A stretch of DNA of 64,000 nt, from contig JAGXFP010000029.1 in the NCBI GenBank assembly GCA_024637225.1, positions 18,660 through 82,659 of the forward strand. The letters run 5' to 3'. Origin of the DNA: Desulfobacterales bacterium (lineage in GTDB: Bacteria > Desulfobacterota > Desulfobulbia > Desulfobulbales > JAGXFP01). The notes under the pieces are model-generated. The model was given only the letters and a program-made list of their open reading frames with translations, made no database searches and was not told where the DNA came from. The position numbers were made by a program, and so were the translations under genes. Of the stretch, positions 28,453 to 38,733 are shown in pieces (position 1 is the stretch's first letter; every line of letters starts with the position of its first letter).

Positions 28453-29126
28453 CCCGGACAAAAAATCTTATCCATTGAACCGCGGGTGGAATCTAGCAAC
28501 TCCCGCGTAATCCGGGCGGGTCGGATTGACCCTGAAGGAGGCTGGACTTTTAACAGGCCAACCTTGTGAAGCGGCGGAAAATTTTGATCCAAAAAGACAC
28601 CCCCCCGGCAAGAGACACCGGAACTTGAAGATCCGGCATCGGAACAACTTCTATATTATACGCACAAGAATGGGGCAATATGCAAGTCTTTTTTCATATC
28701 TCTCTAGTCGAGCCGGGCACTCCGGGACGAACCGGGCCAGTGGCTGCGATGAAAAAATGTCGTGAAAGTAGGGTATTGAATCTGGCTTCACCTCTTTCGC
28801 TCCCTAGCTTTTCCACTCAGTGAGTATATAGATGGTTTGCCTGTAGCAGTTCCGACGGTTTCCGAACCACCGCTGACCGAATTACATAACCCGGGTTTTC
28901 CCTGCTGATTGAGTTAAAAAGGCGTCACACTCAAAAAAAGAACGCCGGGCAACTCCGATTTGCTTGAAGTCGCCCCTGGACCGGGATCTCCTTTTTTAAA
29001 AAGCAACGGATTTTTTTGTTTCATTTTTCCGTGTATTTTAGTACTTAAAGCTCTCTTTATTGTTCAGAAGACCTTTATATATTTGCTAATTCAGAGGATC
29101 TATTACCTTAGTTCAGGAGGGGGAGC
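28453..29126. other. Divergent intergenic region upstream of two cytochrome units
   Basis: No repeat family member or gene is recognisable. Short ORFs such as 28526-28765 lack ribosome sites. Promoters for the plus-strand porin cluster are expected here, but I cannot point to a convincing one. Confidence 0.4.
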
Positions 29127-30416
29127 ATGATAATGACCGGATGGTCGAACCGTTTTTTCTGGTTGGGGGCAGCGGCGCTGCTCTGTCTGCCGATTTCCGT
29201 TTCCGCCGCGGAAATACGTGTCAAGTCCGAGACGCTGGTGCGGGGCTATGAACGGGACACCGCGGCCGAGGAAGGCGCGGCGGTAATTCCCGTCTACGAG
29301 TACCTGCAAATCGACGTCGACACCCCGGACGAGCCGGGGCTCTCCATGCATCTTTACGGCTGGGGCCGCGCCGATCTGGCGGACAACGAATATTACGAGG
29401 ACGCCACCGACGGTGAGCTCCTCTATGGTTACCTGGAATACCGCCGGGAGACGGCGCGCTTTAACGCCAGGCTCGGTCGGCAGTACGTCTTCGCTGGGGT
29501 AACCAACGAATCGATCGACGGTCTGCGGCTCGGCTCCGATCTGGGCCGCTACTTTGCCGGTTCGCTCTACGGCGGCCAGCAGGTCGCCCTCGCCTCAGAG
29601 CAGGGCCGCGACGGCGACAGCATCTACGGCGGCCGCCTGGCCCACCGTCTGCCCGGCCTCTACGAGCTGGGGACTTCCTACAAGAATATCCGCAACGACA
29701 GCAGCGACGCCGAAGAAATGGCCGGCCTTGACCTGACCGCCTATCTGCCCTACGACCTTAACCTGCACGGGCTTTCCACCTTCAACCTCATTACCGAGGA
29801 TTGGGCAGAGCACTCCTACGAACTGCGCTTCTCCTTAGGACCCTTGGCCTTGCGCCCCTATTTCCAGACCTTTCAATACGAGGATTATTTCGGCACCGGC
29901 GCCAACAGCGCCAACCCCTTCCGCTTTCTCGCCGGCAGCGATGAAGAGCTGACCGTGGGCGGCGCCGACCTGACCCTGCCCCTTGGCGCAGCCTGGGTGA
30001 TGGTTGGCAAGTTCAAGCAATACAGCTATGAAGTACTCGACGACAACTCCACCTACTATAGCGCGGAGGCTACCTGGTCCGGCGCCGATCACAGCCAAAT
30101 CGGCGGCGAGTTCGGTTTCATGAGCGGCGACGCGGCCCAGAACGACTACTACCTGGCGCGCCTTTTCGCCTACTGGGACCAGCTGCCGGAAGCACTGCCG
30201 CTTGGCTTCATCAGCGGCGATCTGGTCTATGTCGGTTACGACCGGGCGATCTTCGGCGAGGACAAATCGCTCTTCGCGTCTTTCGGCGGCGGCCGCAAGT
30301 TCATGGAAGAGGCTCTGGAATTGAAATTATCGGCGGATTACAGCAGCGATCCATACTTTGACGAGGACGTCCGGGGGATGCTGACCGCCAGCTACCGCTT
30401 CGGCCTTTCACGGTAA
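29127..30416 (+). CDS. Outer-membrane porin of the second porin-cytochrome cluster
   Basis: The 429-residue product has a signal peptide (FFWLGAAALLCLPISVSAAE) and alternating beta-strand sequence with many acidic and aromatic residues. It shares with the porin at 24420 the pattern YEYL, LYGWGRADLAD, YGYLE, LGRQYVFAG and SLYGGQQ, so the two are paralogs. AGGAGG precedes the ATG. It overlaps or nearly abuts the next cytochrome gene (TAATG), indicating an operon. It is predicted to form the outer-membrane channel for the two multiheme lipoproteins that follow, a layout like the ext-type electron conduits of Geobacter. Confidence 0.85.
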   Translation: MIMTGWSNRFFWLGAAALLCLPISVSAAEIRVKSETLVRGYERDTAAEEGAAVIPVYEYLQIDVDTPDEPGLSMHLYGWGRADLADNEYYEDATDGELLYGYLEYRRETARFNARLGRQYVFAGVTNESIDGLRLGSDLGRYFAGSLYGGQQVALASEQGRDGDSIYGGRLAHRLPGLYELGTSYKNIRNDSSDAEEMAGLDLTAYLPYDLNLHGLSTFNLITEDWAEHSYELRFSLGPLALRPYFQTFQYEDYFGTGANSANPFRFLAGSDEELTVGGADLTLPLGAAWVMVGKFKQYSYEVLDDNSTYYSAEATWSGADHSQIGGEFGFMSGDAAQNDYYLARLFAYWDQLPEALPLGFISGDLVYVGYDRAIFGEDKSLFASFGGGRKFMEEALELKLSADYSSDPYFDEDVRGMLTASYRFGLSR

Positions 30417-30445
30417 TGGATTTAAATACGATCGGGAGTCAAGTG

Positions 30446-30916
30446 ATGCAAACTAAATTTTGGATAGGGATTGGATTATCACTTATGTTGTTAGCCCTGG
30501 GCGCCTGTGCCGCGCTGGACAGCGGCCTCGGCCTGCCGGCCCGCCATATGAGCGCGGAAGAACTGGGAGGGGAAACGAAGACCTGCACCAACTGCCACGA
30601 TGCGCGCGGGGAAAAACTTGCCTTCGGCAGCTTCAACCATACGGCGACCTGGATGGAGACCCACCGGCAGCAGGCATATCAGCAGGAAGCGGTCTGCACG
30701 ATGTGCCACCAGACCAGCTTCTGTAACGACTGTCATGCGACCCAGGTGGAGCTTAAGCCCTCCCTGAAGAACCAGTCGCAAACCTACCGGCAAATGCCGC
30801 ACCGGGGTGATTATCTGACCCGGCATCGCATCGACGGCCGGGTCGACCCGCCCTCCTGTTTCCGTTGCCACGGTAATCCGAAAACCGCTGAAACCTGCGC
30901 CCGTTGTCACGGCTAA
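30446..30916 (+). CDS. 5-heme c-type cytochrome lipoprotein
   Basis: The 156-residue product has a signal peptide with lipobox (SLMLLALGAC) and five CxxCH sites: CTNCH, CTMCH, CNDCH, CFRCH and CARCH, the last two residues from the end. I prefer the ATG at 30446 because it gives a clean signal peptide and has GGGAG upstream; an ATG at 30416 overlapping the porin stop is possible. It probably sits at the outer membrane as partner of the porin upstream and the 7-heme lipoprotein downstream. Confidence 0.9.
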   Translation: MQTKFWIGIGLSLMLLALGACAALDSGLGLPARHMSAEELGGETKTCTNCHDARGEKLAFGSFNHTATWMETHRQQAYQQEAVCTMCHQTSFCNDCHATQVELKPSLKNQSQTYRQMPHRGDYLTRHRIDGRVDPPSCFRCHGNPKTAETCARCHG

Positions 30917-30920
30917 AAGC

Positions 30921-30977
30921 TAAAGCTGAGTTGAGTAGCTTGTCTGCTCGTACGAAACTTATGCCCTGTGGGTATAA
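30921..30977 (+). repeat. Two-hairpin repeat, copy R2
   Basis: Contains TAAAGCTGAGTTGAGTAGCT, TCTGCTCGTACGAAACTTAT and GCCCTGTGGGTATAAT. It lies between the 5-heme and 7-heme genes, ending about 17 bases before the latter. Confidence 0.85.
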
Positions 30978-30993
30978 TAAGGAGAAAAACCAG

Positions 30994-31764
30994 ATGCCAC
31001 GTTCATTTGCCTTTTTGATTTTGCTTCTCATCTCCATCGCCATGACCGGTTGTGGAGATAGAAACATCGACGCCCCCTTGGATACCCAGGCCCATCCCGG
31101 CTCATGGCTCACAAGCCATGCCGAGGATGCCGCCCTGTCCAGTCCCGAATACACCGAGTGTACAAGCTGCCACGGTCCCGAGCTGACCGGCGGCGACGGG
31201 GCGCCCAGTTGCTATTCCTGCCACTCCTTTAACACCGCTCCACCCTTTACGGTTCATGCCGCCCATTGGACCGACCCCTATGAAAGCCATCGCGGATCCA
31301 AGGTAGCGACCAGTTGCGCCAACTGTCACGGCAGCGCCTTGGAAGGCAGCGTGGCAGCACCCAGCTGCTTTTCAACCACTTTCGAAGGTCGCGGCTGTCA
31401 TGCCGCCGGCCCCGGCCTGGCGCCCCATCCTCTTGACACCACCTATCTGGCCGGCGGGCTGCATGGTCCGGATGCCAAGCGGGATTTAACCGTATGCCAG
31501 GGCTGCCACGGCGAGCCGGGGGGGCCGGGAGACAACCCCCGCTTTAACGTCGGCATCGACAGCCAGGGCGGGATCGGTTGCGAAGCGTGCCACGGCATTT
31601 ATTATGCCCATCCGGCCAACTGGGAAGGATATAGCGGTCCGACCTCCCATCATACTTCCGGGAATATTCCCTATGCATGCAGCCTCTGTCACGGAGCCGC
31701 TCTCGACGGCGGAATCGGGGTCAGCTGCGGCGACTGCCATACCCTGCCCTTGACGTTCGACTGA
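30994..31764 (+). CDS. 7-heme c-type cytochrome lipoprotein with atypical site
   Basis: The 256-residue product has a lipobox (IAMTGC) and seven canonical CxxCH sites: CTSCH, CYSCH, CANCH, CQGCH, CEACH, CSLCH and CGDCH. A further CFSTTFEGRGCH (CX9CH) between the third and fourth could be a non-canonical heme site, since wider spacings are known in Geobacter cytochromes such as OmcZ. GGAGAAAAACC precedes the ATG at 30994; the track start at 30904 runs through the R2 repeat. It is the last gene of the second porin-cytochrome cluster. Confidence 0.88.
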   Translation: MPRSFAFLILLLISIAMTGCGDRNIDAPLDTQAHPGSWLTSHAEDAALSSPEYTECTSCHGPELTGGDGAPSCYSCHSFNTAPPFTVHAAHWTDPYESHRGSKVATSCANCHGSALEGSVAAPSCFSTTFEGRGCHAAGPGLAPHPLDTTYLAGGLHGPDAKRDLTVCQGCHGEPGGPGDNPRFNVGIDSQGGIGCEACHGIYYAHPANWEGYSGPTSHHTSGNIPYACSLCHGAALDGGIGVSCGDCHTLPLTFD

Positions 31765-31784
31765 AACTGACCGCGTAAGTCACA

Positions 31785-31838
31785 TACATTGGCCCGCCTT
31801 TCTCGATTGCGATGGGAAATGCGGGCCATTCTATTTTT
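31785..31838 (+). terminator. Probable terminator after the second cytochrome cluster
   Basis: TTGGCCCGC pairs with GCGGGCCAT across a 23-nt loop and is followed by TCTATTTTT. The long loop lowers confidence. Confidence 0.5.
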
Positions 31839-31996
31839 CGGTAGCTAGGTAGAACCGTCATTTCAACGACAAACCCCCCTGTCAATCCCTGACCGGGGGG
31901 GGGTGAAGGCGGGGAACTTGACACTGCCCGGCTCCGCAAGCCGACAAGATCGGTCGGAAATGAAACAACATCGTCGCATTTCGCGGCTTGCAAGGA

Positions 31997-32587
31997 CTAG
32001 CGGGGCGGGCCGGCGGCGATCATCTCGGCGATGCTCATCTTGATCCGGGGCCGCCCCTTGCCGGTCGACTCGACGAGTTCCCGTTCCAGCCCGGCCAACT
32101 CGCGATAGAGTTCGGTCCGGTCGACCTCAGGGATCCGGGCCATGCCCGCCGTCAACTCCTGGCAGCGGAAACAGCCGGGGAATTGCATGGCCCGCCCGTC
32201 GGGACGGGTTATCTTCGCGGGCACCCCGTGCATCCGGCAGATCATCAAGCGGTAGCGGTAAAGACCGCAGAGCCCGTCTTGGTTGAGGGGGCACATGCTC
32301 CGGGGCCTTTCGCCCCTGGCCATGGCGGCGGCGGCCTCGGCCAGATATCTCTCGGCCCGGGCCCTGATCATGCGCAGGTCTTCCTCCGGCAGCTCACCCA
32401 GACCCTGCCAGAGGTAGGCCCATTCGATCAGGGTATGGTGGAGAAAAAAGCTGTCGCAGCAGTTATCGTCACAGCCCTCGCAGGTAAAGGCGAGTTCGTC
32501 GGCAACCAGATCATAGGCCCCTGCCATCCGGTCATAGAGATCGGCCAGCCGCGCCGCCAGTTCCGGGGTTATAATATTTTCGTTCAT
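31997..32587 (-). CDS. YkgJ-family cysteine cluster protein
   Basis: The 196-residue product has the CxxC-rich pattern of YkgJ-type proteins: CEGCDDNCC near residue 36, CPLNQDGLCGLYRYRLMICR near 98, and CFRCQ near 138. These cysteines are thought to bind zinc or an Fe-S cluster; the function is unknown. It stands alone, convergent with the cytochrome cluster. The ATG at 32587 has no strong Shine-Dalgarno sequence. Confidence 0.8.
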   Translation of the reverse strand: MNENIITPELAARLADLYDRMAGAYDLVADELAFTCEGCDDNCCDSFFLHHTLIEWAYLWQGLGELPEEDLRMIRARAERYLAEAAAAMARGERPRSMCPLNQDGLCGLYRYRLMICRMHGVPAKITRPDGRAMQFPGCFRCQELTAGMARIPEVDRTELYRELAGLERELVESTGKGRPRIKMSIAEMIAAGPPR

Positions 32588-32688
32588 CGATTTCTTTTAT
32601 GGTAGATTAAGTGAGTTTTGTTTTAAGAACGAGCTGATTTTATCGGATTGAACTTGATGAATTCGCAAAAAGTCGGGATTGCCATAAT

Positions 32689-32769
32689 GTCATTTCGACC
32701 AATGTGAGAAATCTTAATAGTTCCAATTGGATAAAGGATAAGATTTCTCACATGCGTTCGAAATGACAG
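32689..32769. repeat. TGTCATTTCGACC palindromic repeat
   Basis: TGTCATTTCGA and TCGAAATGACA form the outer arms, and GTGAGAAATCTTA / TAAGATTTCTCAC the inner arms, so the element can fold into a long hairpin. Such sequences are scattered in many bacterial genomes. Confidence 0.75.
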
Positions 32770-32834
32770 CTTTTTTCGACTTTTTGCAAATTCAACATAC
32801 TTGATGAACTGGCAAAAAGTTCAAAAAAAATCAA

Positions 32835-32922
32835 GTCATTGCGAGCGTAGCGACGTAATCCAGGAAAAATGTAACTAGTTGAAAATACTGGATTGCTTCG
32901 TTGCTTCTCTCCTCGCAATGAC
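32835..32922. repeat. GTCATTGCGAG palindromic repeat, copy 2
   Basis: Same arms as the copy at 3528 (GTCATTGCGAGCGTAGCGA and CTCCTCGCAATGAC). The end of a family 4 element (TTTTTGCGACGCCATCA) follows. Confidence 0.75.
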
Positions 32923-32990
32923 GTGACGAAGCAGTTTTTGCGACGCCATCATACCTGATAAATTCCCATAAGCCAATAAGGGGCAAACGG

Positions 32991-34346
32991 ATGACCGCCA
33001 ACAAAATGGCCTGTTTCAAGGCTTACGATATCAGGGGCCGCCTGCCGGACGAACTTAACGAAGAGATCGCCTGGCGGATCGGCCGGGCCTGCGGCGAATT
33101 CCTTAAACCGGCGCGGATGGTGATCGGCCACGATATCCGGATTTCCAGCCCCGCTCTCTCGGCGGCGCTCGCCAGGGGCTTACGCGAGACCGGGGCCGAG
33201 GTGATCGATCTCGGCCTCTGCGGCACCGAGGAGGTCTACTTCGCCGTCAGCCACCTGAAGACCGACGGCGGGGTCATGATCACCGCCAGCCATAATCCGG
33301 CCGACTATAACGGCATGAAACTGGTCAAAAGCGAGGCCCGCCCGATCAGCGGCGGGACCGGCCTGCGCGAAATCGAGGCGCTGGCGGCGGCCGGCAACTT
33401 CAAAGGGGCGGCCGCCGCCGGCGGATATCGGGAAATCGACAACCGGCCCGCCTTCGTCGAACACCTGCTCGGCTATATCGATACCGCACCCCTGAAACCC
33501 CTGAAGTTCGTGGTTAACGGCGGCAACGGCTGCGCCGGGCCGATGCTTGACGCCCTGGCCGGCCATCTGCCCTTTGAACTGATCCGGATCAACCACGAGC
33601 CGGACGGCACCTTTCCAAACGGCATCCCCAACCCCCTGCTGCCCGATAACCGGGAAGCCACCGCCCGCGCGGTCCGCGACAGTAGCGCCGATCTGGGTCT
33701 CGCCTGGGACGGCGACTTCGACCGCTGTTTCCTGTTCGATGAAAACGGCCGCTTTATCGAAGGCTATTACATGGTCGGTCTCCTGGCCAGGGCGATCCTC
33801 GCCAACCATCCCGGCGAAAAGATCATCCATGATCCTCGCCTGGTCTGGAATACCGAGAAAATCGTCCGCGAAGCCGGCGGCATTCCGGTGATGAGCGTCA
33901 CCGGCCACGCCTTTATCAAGGAAAAAATGCGGCGCGAAAACGCGATCTATGGCGGTGAGATGAGCGCCCATCATTACTTCCGCGACTTCGCCTACTGCGA
34001 CTCCGGAATGATCCCCTGGCTGCTGGCTGCCGAGATCCTCTCCAGATCCGGCCGGAAGCTCTCGGAATTGGTCGATGAGATGATCGAGAACTTCCCGGTC
34101 AGCGGCGAGATCAACAGCCGGGTAACCGATCCCGATCAGGCCATCCAAAAGATCGAAGCCCGCTGCCGCGCCGAACAAGGCGTTGCCGACTACACCGACG
34201 GCTTCAGCTTCGCTACCGCGAGTTACAGGCTGAACATCCGTAAATCAAACACCGAACCCCTGCTGCGGCTCAATGTGGAAACCCGCGGCGACCGGAAACT
34301 CCTAGAGGAAAAGACCGCCGAGCTTCTGGCCCTGATCCGCGAATAA
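32991..34346 (+). CDS. cpsG: Phosphomannomutase (CpsG/ManB type)
   Basis: This 451-residue alpha-D-phosphohexomutase converts mannose-6-phosphate to mannose-1-phosphate for GDP-mannose and surface polysaccharide synthesis. Visible motifs are KAYDIRG at the N-terminus, the phosphoserine loop [11 protein letters not shown] near residue 100, metal-binding [11 protein letters not shown] near residue 245, and sugar-binding [19 protein letters not shown] near 325, which is close to E. coli CpsG. Some homologs also act on glucose phosphates. It stands alone, preceded by three palindromic repeats, so any promoter must lie in or between them. Confidence 0.92.
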   Translation: MTANKMACFKAYDIRGRLPDELNEEIAWRIGRACGEFLKPARMVIGHDIRISSPALSAALARGLRETGAEVIDLGLCGTEEVYFAVSHLKTDGGVMITASHNPADYNGMKLVKSEARPISGGTGLREIEALAAAGNFKGAAAAGGYREIDNRPAFVEHLLGYIDTAPLKPLKFVVNGGNGCAGPMLDALAGHLPFELIRINHEPDGTFPNGIPNPLLPDNREATARAVRDSSADLGLAWDGDFDRCFLFDENGRFIEGYYMVGLLARAILANHPGEKIIHDPRLVWNTEKIVREAGGIPVMSVTGHAFIKEKMRRENAIYGGEMSAHHYFRDFAYCDSGMIPWLLAAEILSRSGRKLSELVDEMIENFPVSGEINSRVTDPDQAIQKIEARCRAEQGVADYTDGFSFATASYRLNIRKSNTEPLLRLNVETRGDRKLLEEKTAELLALIRE

Positions 34347-34837
34347 GTCCCGTGTCCAACGGCGGCAAGATTAAAACCGCCCAGCCTGGTGAAGCTGTCA
34401 TGCACGGCTTGACACCGTTGATATCCATGGGAACGGCCGCGCCGCATCTTGATGAAAGGCGGAACAACAAGGTAATTCGATGTTTTTTGTTCATCAAGCA
34501 CCCTTTTTTCATGTTATAGTATAATTAATTTACAATAGAAACCTGCCGGTGACCCTTTTGACGGCGAAGATCTCATTTGGTCAATTTGCAAGAAGTTGAA
34601 AATAGTGGTTCGCTTGATCGCTCAGCTCCTCAGAAGTCATCTAGGCACTTTGCGAACACGTCAAAAATTGGATAGCTAAGCATACATACCCCTTGCAGGG
34701 TTCAAATAGTCAGGCCCTTGGCCCGCGCGGATTTCGCGGCATGAAGAGTGTTCTGGAGACGCTGCAATGACCATGCAATTCGCGGCAACGCGTGAACCGG
34801 CGGCTTTTTACGCCGCCATCTTATTATTCTACCCGCC
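34347..34837. other. Intergenic stretch with a degenerate family 4 element
   Basis: A TATAAT at 34520-34525 lies in an AT-rich segment but lacks a good -35. From about 34660 the sequence resembles a decayed family 4 element (GGATAGCTAAGCATAC...TTTTTACGCCGCC). No gene is seen. Confidence 0.4.
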
Positions 34838-35899
34838 ATGAAGCGATTTGATCTTCCCGATGACTTGGTAACAATAACGATGGCCGGGTCCGCTAAAAAA
34901 TCAATCTTCCCGAAGGTTCTTCTGACCACGGCGACCCTGTTCTGCCTGCTCATCTCACCGTCCTGGGTCCGGGGAAGCGATCAACCGGAGAGCGAAGAGG
35001 TCCGGGATGAAGATAAATCCTTAATGGGTTATATCGATCGATACCACTCTTATCTGAATAGCCAGGTCAATCAGCCGGCGATCTGGTTCGATGGCTTTTT
35101 TGGAGACCCGAGGGCCTACGAGGAGGAGTTGCCGACATCTTTTGTCAGGGTGCGCATTTCGGCGCGCTATACGGAAGGCGAGAGCTTTGACTTTCCAGTG
35201 CGCCTTCGGGCCAATATCAAACTGCCCAAGGCCTCCGATAAACTGAGTCTGATCATTCTCGGCTATGACCCAGAAGATGATGAAACTACCCGTTTCGACG
35301 ATGATCTGCCTAGAACCATCGACGAGGAAAGGAATAAAGAAAGAAGCAGCGTCGGACTCCGTTATATAATTTACAAAACGATTCGCTCCAAGCTCCATTT
35401 CGGCGGCGGCACCAGCAGCATCATACCCTTGGAATATTATCTCCGGGCCAGCTATCGCCGCTTTGTCCATATAGCCAGCGATAATGTCATCAAGTTCAGT
35501 CAAATCGGTTATTGGGATTCCGAAGATGGTTTCGGGACGACCAGCCGCGTCGATTTCGAAAGGACTCTTCCCCAAAAAATTACCGGCCGCTTGAGTCTGT
35601 TCGGCACCCATTCCGAAATCAGCCGAGGGGTTGACTGGGGGGTGGAGACCAACTTATTCAGACCCTTCTCGCCAAAATCCGCCGTTTCATTGGACTTTGG
35701 AACTTACGGAATCACCAAGCCGGACTTTAAGACTACCTATTACCGGATCGGCGTGCGCACCAGGGCTAACGTTCTACGCCCCTGGCTGTTCCTGGAGATA
35801 AACCCGGCCCTGACCTTCCCGTTAAACCAGGAGGACGAAAGGCAGGCCGTGGGGGTAATGACGATTATGATGGAAATTCATTTCACCTCCAACAAGTAG
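34838..35899 (+). CDS. Putative outer-membrane beta-barrel protein, function unknown
   Basis: The 353-residue product has an internal hydrophobic signal-like segment (FPKVLLTTATLFCLLISPSW) at about residue 25. From residue 100 on there are repeated beta-strand-like stretches with alternating polar and aromatic residues (FVRVRISARYTEGESFDFPV, LEYYLRASYRRFVHIA, KITGRLSLFGTHSE). The C-terminus is MMEIHFTSNK. An ATG further in (MAGSAKKSIF) would shorten the leader and put the signal peptide at the true N-terminus. I do not recognise a family. It stands alone between repeats. Confidence 0.6.
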   Translation: MKRFDLPDDLVTITMAGSAKKSIFPKVLLTTATLFCLLISPSWVRGSDQPESEEVRDEDKSLMGYIDRYHSYLNSQVNQPAIWFDGFFGDPRAYEEELPTSFVRVRISARYTEGESFDFPVRLRANIKLPKASDKLSLIILGYDPEDDETTRFDDDLPRTIDEERNKERSSVGLRYIIYKTIRSKLHFGGGTSSIIPLEYYLRASYRRFVHIASDNVIKFSQIGYWDSEDGFGTTSRVDFERTLPQKITGRLSLFGTHSEISRGVDWGVETNLFRPFSPKSAVSLDFGTYGITKPDFKTTYYRIGVRTRANVLRPWLFLEINPALTFPLNQEDERQAVGVMTIMMEIHFTSNK

Positions 35900-36000
35900 T
35901 CGCCAGGCAGCTTTAGCCGCTCCATATAACCGTTACCAAGGATGCATCTAATGGCCCGCAGGACCTTGCCCCCACAGCCTCTGCAAAAGTTGACAATTGC

Positions 36001-36153
36001 GTAACCGTTCAGCAGCAGCACATCTTCGGACGATCAGCCCGGCTTACGTACACGAGGTACGCGGCGCCGGTCCGCTGCTTGTCCAAATCTGCACCACTGC
36101 TGAACGGCTACAGTCAGGCGGTTTTGGGGACTTTGGCAACCGTCCCGGTGAAC
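36001..36153 (-). repeat. Family 2 element, copy 3, with flanking direct repeats
   Basis: On the minus strand it matches copy 1 over its length, including GCAGATTTGGACAAGC and CGCGTACCTCGTGTACGTAA. The 13-bp AGTTGACAATTGC occurs on both sides (35988-36000 and 36154-36166), as expected for a target-site duplication. Confidence 0.85.
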
Positions 36154-36270
36154 AGTTGACAATTGCAATCGGGAAGCGGGTATGCTATTAGCATTGGTGG
36201 TATCCATCCCAAGACTTTTTTGCGAGTTTGGCAGGATTGACAAGTTCGCAAAAAATCGCCAAAAGAAATA

Positions 36271-36440
36271 ATGGAGCGCACTTCGACAAGCTCAGCACGA
36301 GCATTAAATCAATAAAGCTGAGCTCTGCAGCTGGTCTGCTCGTACGAAACTTATGCCCTTGTGGCACAGGTTATCCCGCTCACCCAGAGCATGAAAGCTG
36401 CCCCGCTCATCCTGAGCCTGTCGAAGGAAGGGTTTTTGAT
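36271..36440. repeat. CTTCGACAAGC...CCTGTCGAAGG repeat containing copy R3
   Basis: ACTTCGACAAGCTCAGCACG at the left and CATCCTGAGCCTGTCGAAGG at the right are inverted. A copy of the two-hairpin repeat (R3, 36312-36369) is nested between them. Confidence 0.65.
36312..36369 (+). repeat. Two-hairpin repeat, copy R3
   Basis: AATAAAGCTGAGCTCTGCAG, then TCTGCTCGTACGAAACTTAT and GCCCTTGTGGCACAG; upstream of icd. Confidence 0.75.
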
Positions 36441-36475
36441 TTTTTACGAACCCGTCATATTCACAAGGAAAAACA

Positions 36476-38701
36476 ATGACTACAGCCAGAATTATCTACA
36501 CCGAAGTTGATGAAGCCCCCGCCCTGGCCACCTATTCCCTGCTGCCGATTCTCCAGGCGTACACCAAAGGAGCCGGCTTCTCTTTCACCACCAGGGATAT
36601 CTCCCTGGCGGGCCGGATTATCGCGAACTTCCCGGACAAGCTGACCGAGGAGCAGAAGATCGCCGATGACCTCGCCGAACTGGGCGAGCTGGTCAAGCAG
36701 CCCGACACCAATATCATCAAACTGCCCAACATCAGCGCCTCCATTCCCCAGCTGAAAGAAGCGGTCAAGGAGTTGCAGGGAAAAGGCTATGACATTCCGG
36801 ACTATCCGGAGGAGCCTGAAACCGAGGCGGAAAAAACCCTGCACCGCCGCTTCGCCAAGGTCCTCGGCAGCGCCGTAAATCCGGTGCTGCGGGAGGGAAA
36901 TTCCGACCGGCGGGCCGCCGCCGCGGTTAAGGAATTCGCCCGTAAAAATCCGCACCGGCTGATGAAGGAGTGGCCGGCCGAGTCCGGATGCCGGGTCGCC
37001 TACATGAACGGCGGCGATTTCTACGGCAACGAAAAATCAACCGTGCTTCCCGGGGAGTGCGATGCACGCTTCGAGTTTGTCGACGAAAACGGCCGGGTCA
37101 CCGTGCTCAAGGAGCACACCCCCCTGCTGGCTGGAGAGGTCATCGACGCCTCGGTCATGAATGTCCGCGCCCTGCGCGGTTTCTACAAGGAGCAGATCGA
37201 GGCGGCCAAAAAAGACGGCCTCCTCCTCTCCCTGCACCTTAAAGCGACCATGATGAAGGTCTCGGACCCGATCATGTTCGGCCATTGCGTTTCGGTCTTT
37301 TATGAAGACGTTTTTACCAGGCACGCGGCAACCATCCGGGAGCTGGGAGTCAACGTCAATTACGGGGTCGCCGATCTTTATGCCAAGATCGAAAGGCTGC
37401 CGGAGGCGCAAAAAGCGGAGATCGAAGCCGATCTTGCCGCCGTGTACCGGAACAATTGCGAACTTGCGATGGTCGATTCCGACAAGGGCATTACCAACCT
37501 GCATGTCCCCAACAATATAATTATAGATGCCTCGATGCCGGTGGTGATCAGGGACGGCGGCCGGATGTGGGGACCGGACGACAAGCTTCACGACTGCCTG
37601 GCAATGATTCCGGACCGATGTTACGCCTCAATCTACCAGGAGGTTGTCGAAGATTGCCGGAAAAACGGAGCCTTCGACCCGGCCACCATGGGCAGCGTCG
37701 CCAATGTCGGCCTGATGGCCCAGAAGGCCGAAGAGTACGGCTCCCACGACAAGACCTTTGAGGCGCCGGGCCCCGGCACGATCAGGATCGTCGACCAGAC
37801 AGGCAAGACGATCCTCTCCCGGCCGGTTGAAAAAGGCGACATCTTTCGCGTCTGCCAGACCAAGGACGCCCCGATCCGGGACTGGGTCAAACTGGCGGTC
37901 AACCGGGCTCGGGCCACCGGTTCTCCGGCGATTTTCTGGCTCGATGACAAGCGGGCCCACGATGCCGAAATCATCGCCAAGGTCAACCGCTACCTGCCGG
38001 AGCACGACACCAACGGTCTCGATATCAGGATCATGACCCCGGTCAAGGCGATGAAATTCTCCCTGGCCCGGATCAGAAAGGGGGAGGACACCATCTCGGT
38101 GACCGGCAATGTCCTGCGCGATTATCTCACCGATCTGTTTCCGATTCTCGAACTCGGCACCAGCGCGAAAATGCTCTCCATCGTGCCGTTGATGAACGGC
38201 GGCGGTCTCTTTGAAACCGGGGCCGGCGGCTCCGCCCCCAAGCATGTCCAGCAGTTTTTAAGAGAAAGCCATCTGCGCTGGGACTCCCTGGGCGAGTTCT
38301 GCTCCCTGGTCCCATCCTTCGAGCATATTTACAGTACCTTCAAAAACGACAAGGGCCGGCTTTACGCCCAAACCCTCGACCTGGCCATCGGCACTCACCT
38401 GGAAAACGGCAAAAACCCTTCCCGCAAGGTCAACGAACTTGACACCCGGGGCAGCCATTTCTATCTGGCCCTTTATTGGGCCCAGGCCCTGGCCGGGCAG
38501 GATGAGGACCGGGAAGTCCGGGACCGTTTTGCGAAAGTGGCCCGGGACTTGGCCGATAACGAGGCAAGGATCGTCGAGGAGCTGAATGGCGCCCAGGGCG
38601 TCGCCGTCGATATTGACGGCTACTACCGGCCGGACCTTCGGAAAACCGAGCAGGCCATGCGGCCCAGCCCGACCTTTAACGCAATCATCGACGCTATCTG
38701 A
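36476..38701 (+). CDS. icd: NADP-dependent isocitrate dehydrogenase, monomeric type
   Basis: The 741-residue enzyme oxidatively decarboxylates isocitrate to 2-oxoglutarate with NADP. Length and sequence ([20 protein letters not shown] at the N-terminus, then [19 protein letters not shown] near 85, and [15 protein letters not shown] near 585) are those of the monomeric IDH family rather than the ~410-residue dimeric enzyme. AAGGAAAAA precedes the ATG. A strong intrinsic terminator follows. It is monocistronic. In an anaerobe it would feed the TCA cycle or glutamate synthesis and supply NADPH. Confidence 0.96.
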   Translation: MTTARIIYTEVDEAPALATYSLLPILQAYTKGAGFSFTTRDISLAGRIIANFPDKLTEEQKIADDLAELGELVKQPDTNIIKLPNISASIPQLKEAVKELQGKGYDIPDYPEEPETEAEKTLHRRFAKVLGSAVNPVLREGNSDRRAAAAVKEFARKNPHRLMKEWPAESGCRVAYMNGGDFYGNEKSTVLPGECDARFEFVDENGRVTVLKEHTPLLAGEVIDASVMNVRALRGFYKEQIEAAKKDGLLLSLHLKATMMKVSDPIMFGHCVSVFYEDVFTRHAATIRELGVNVNYGVADLYAKIERLPEAQKAEIEADLAAVYRNNCELAMVDSDKGITNLHVPNNIIIDASMPVVIRDGGRMWGPDDKLHDCLAMIPDRCYASIYQEVVEDCRKNGAFDPATMGSVANVGLMAQKAEEYGSHDKTFEAPGPGTIRIVDQTGKTILSRPVEKGDIFRVCQTKDAPIRDWVKLAVNRARATGSPAIFWLDDKRAHDAEIIAKVNRYLPEHDTNGLDIRIMTPVKAMKFSLARIRKGEDTISVTGNVLRDYLTDLFPILELGTSAKMLSIVPLMNGGGLFETGAGGSAPKHVQQFLRESHLRWDSLGEFCSLVPSFEHIYSTFKNDKGRLYAQTLDLAIGTHLENGKNPSRKVNELDTRGSHFYLALYWAQALAGQDEDREVRDRFAKVARDLADNEARIVEELNGAQGVAVDIDGYYRPDLRKTEQAMRPSPTFNAIIDAI

Positions 38702-38733
38702 ATATAGCTTCTCCACCTTCCGTTCATTCCAGC

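Noticed and set aside
28526-28765. 79-aa ORF in the divergent cytochrome intergenic region
   Set aside because: No ribosome site, no family features, odd composition.
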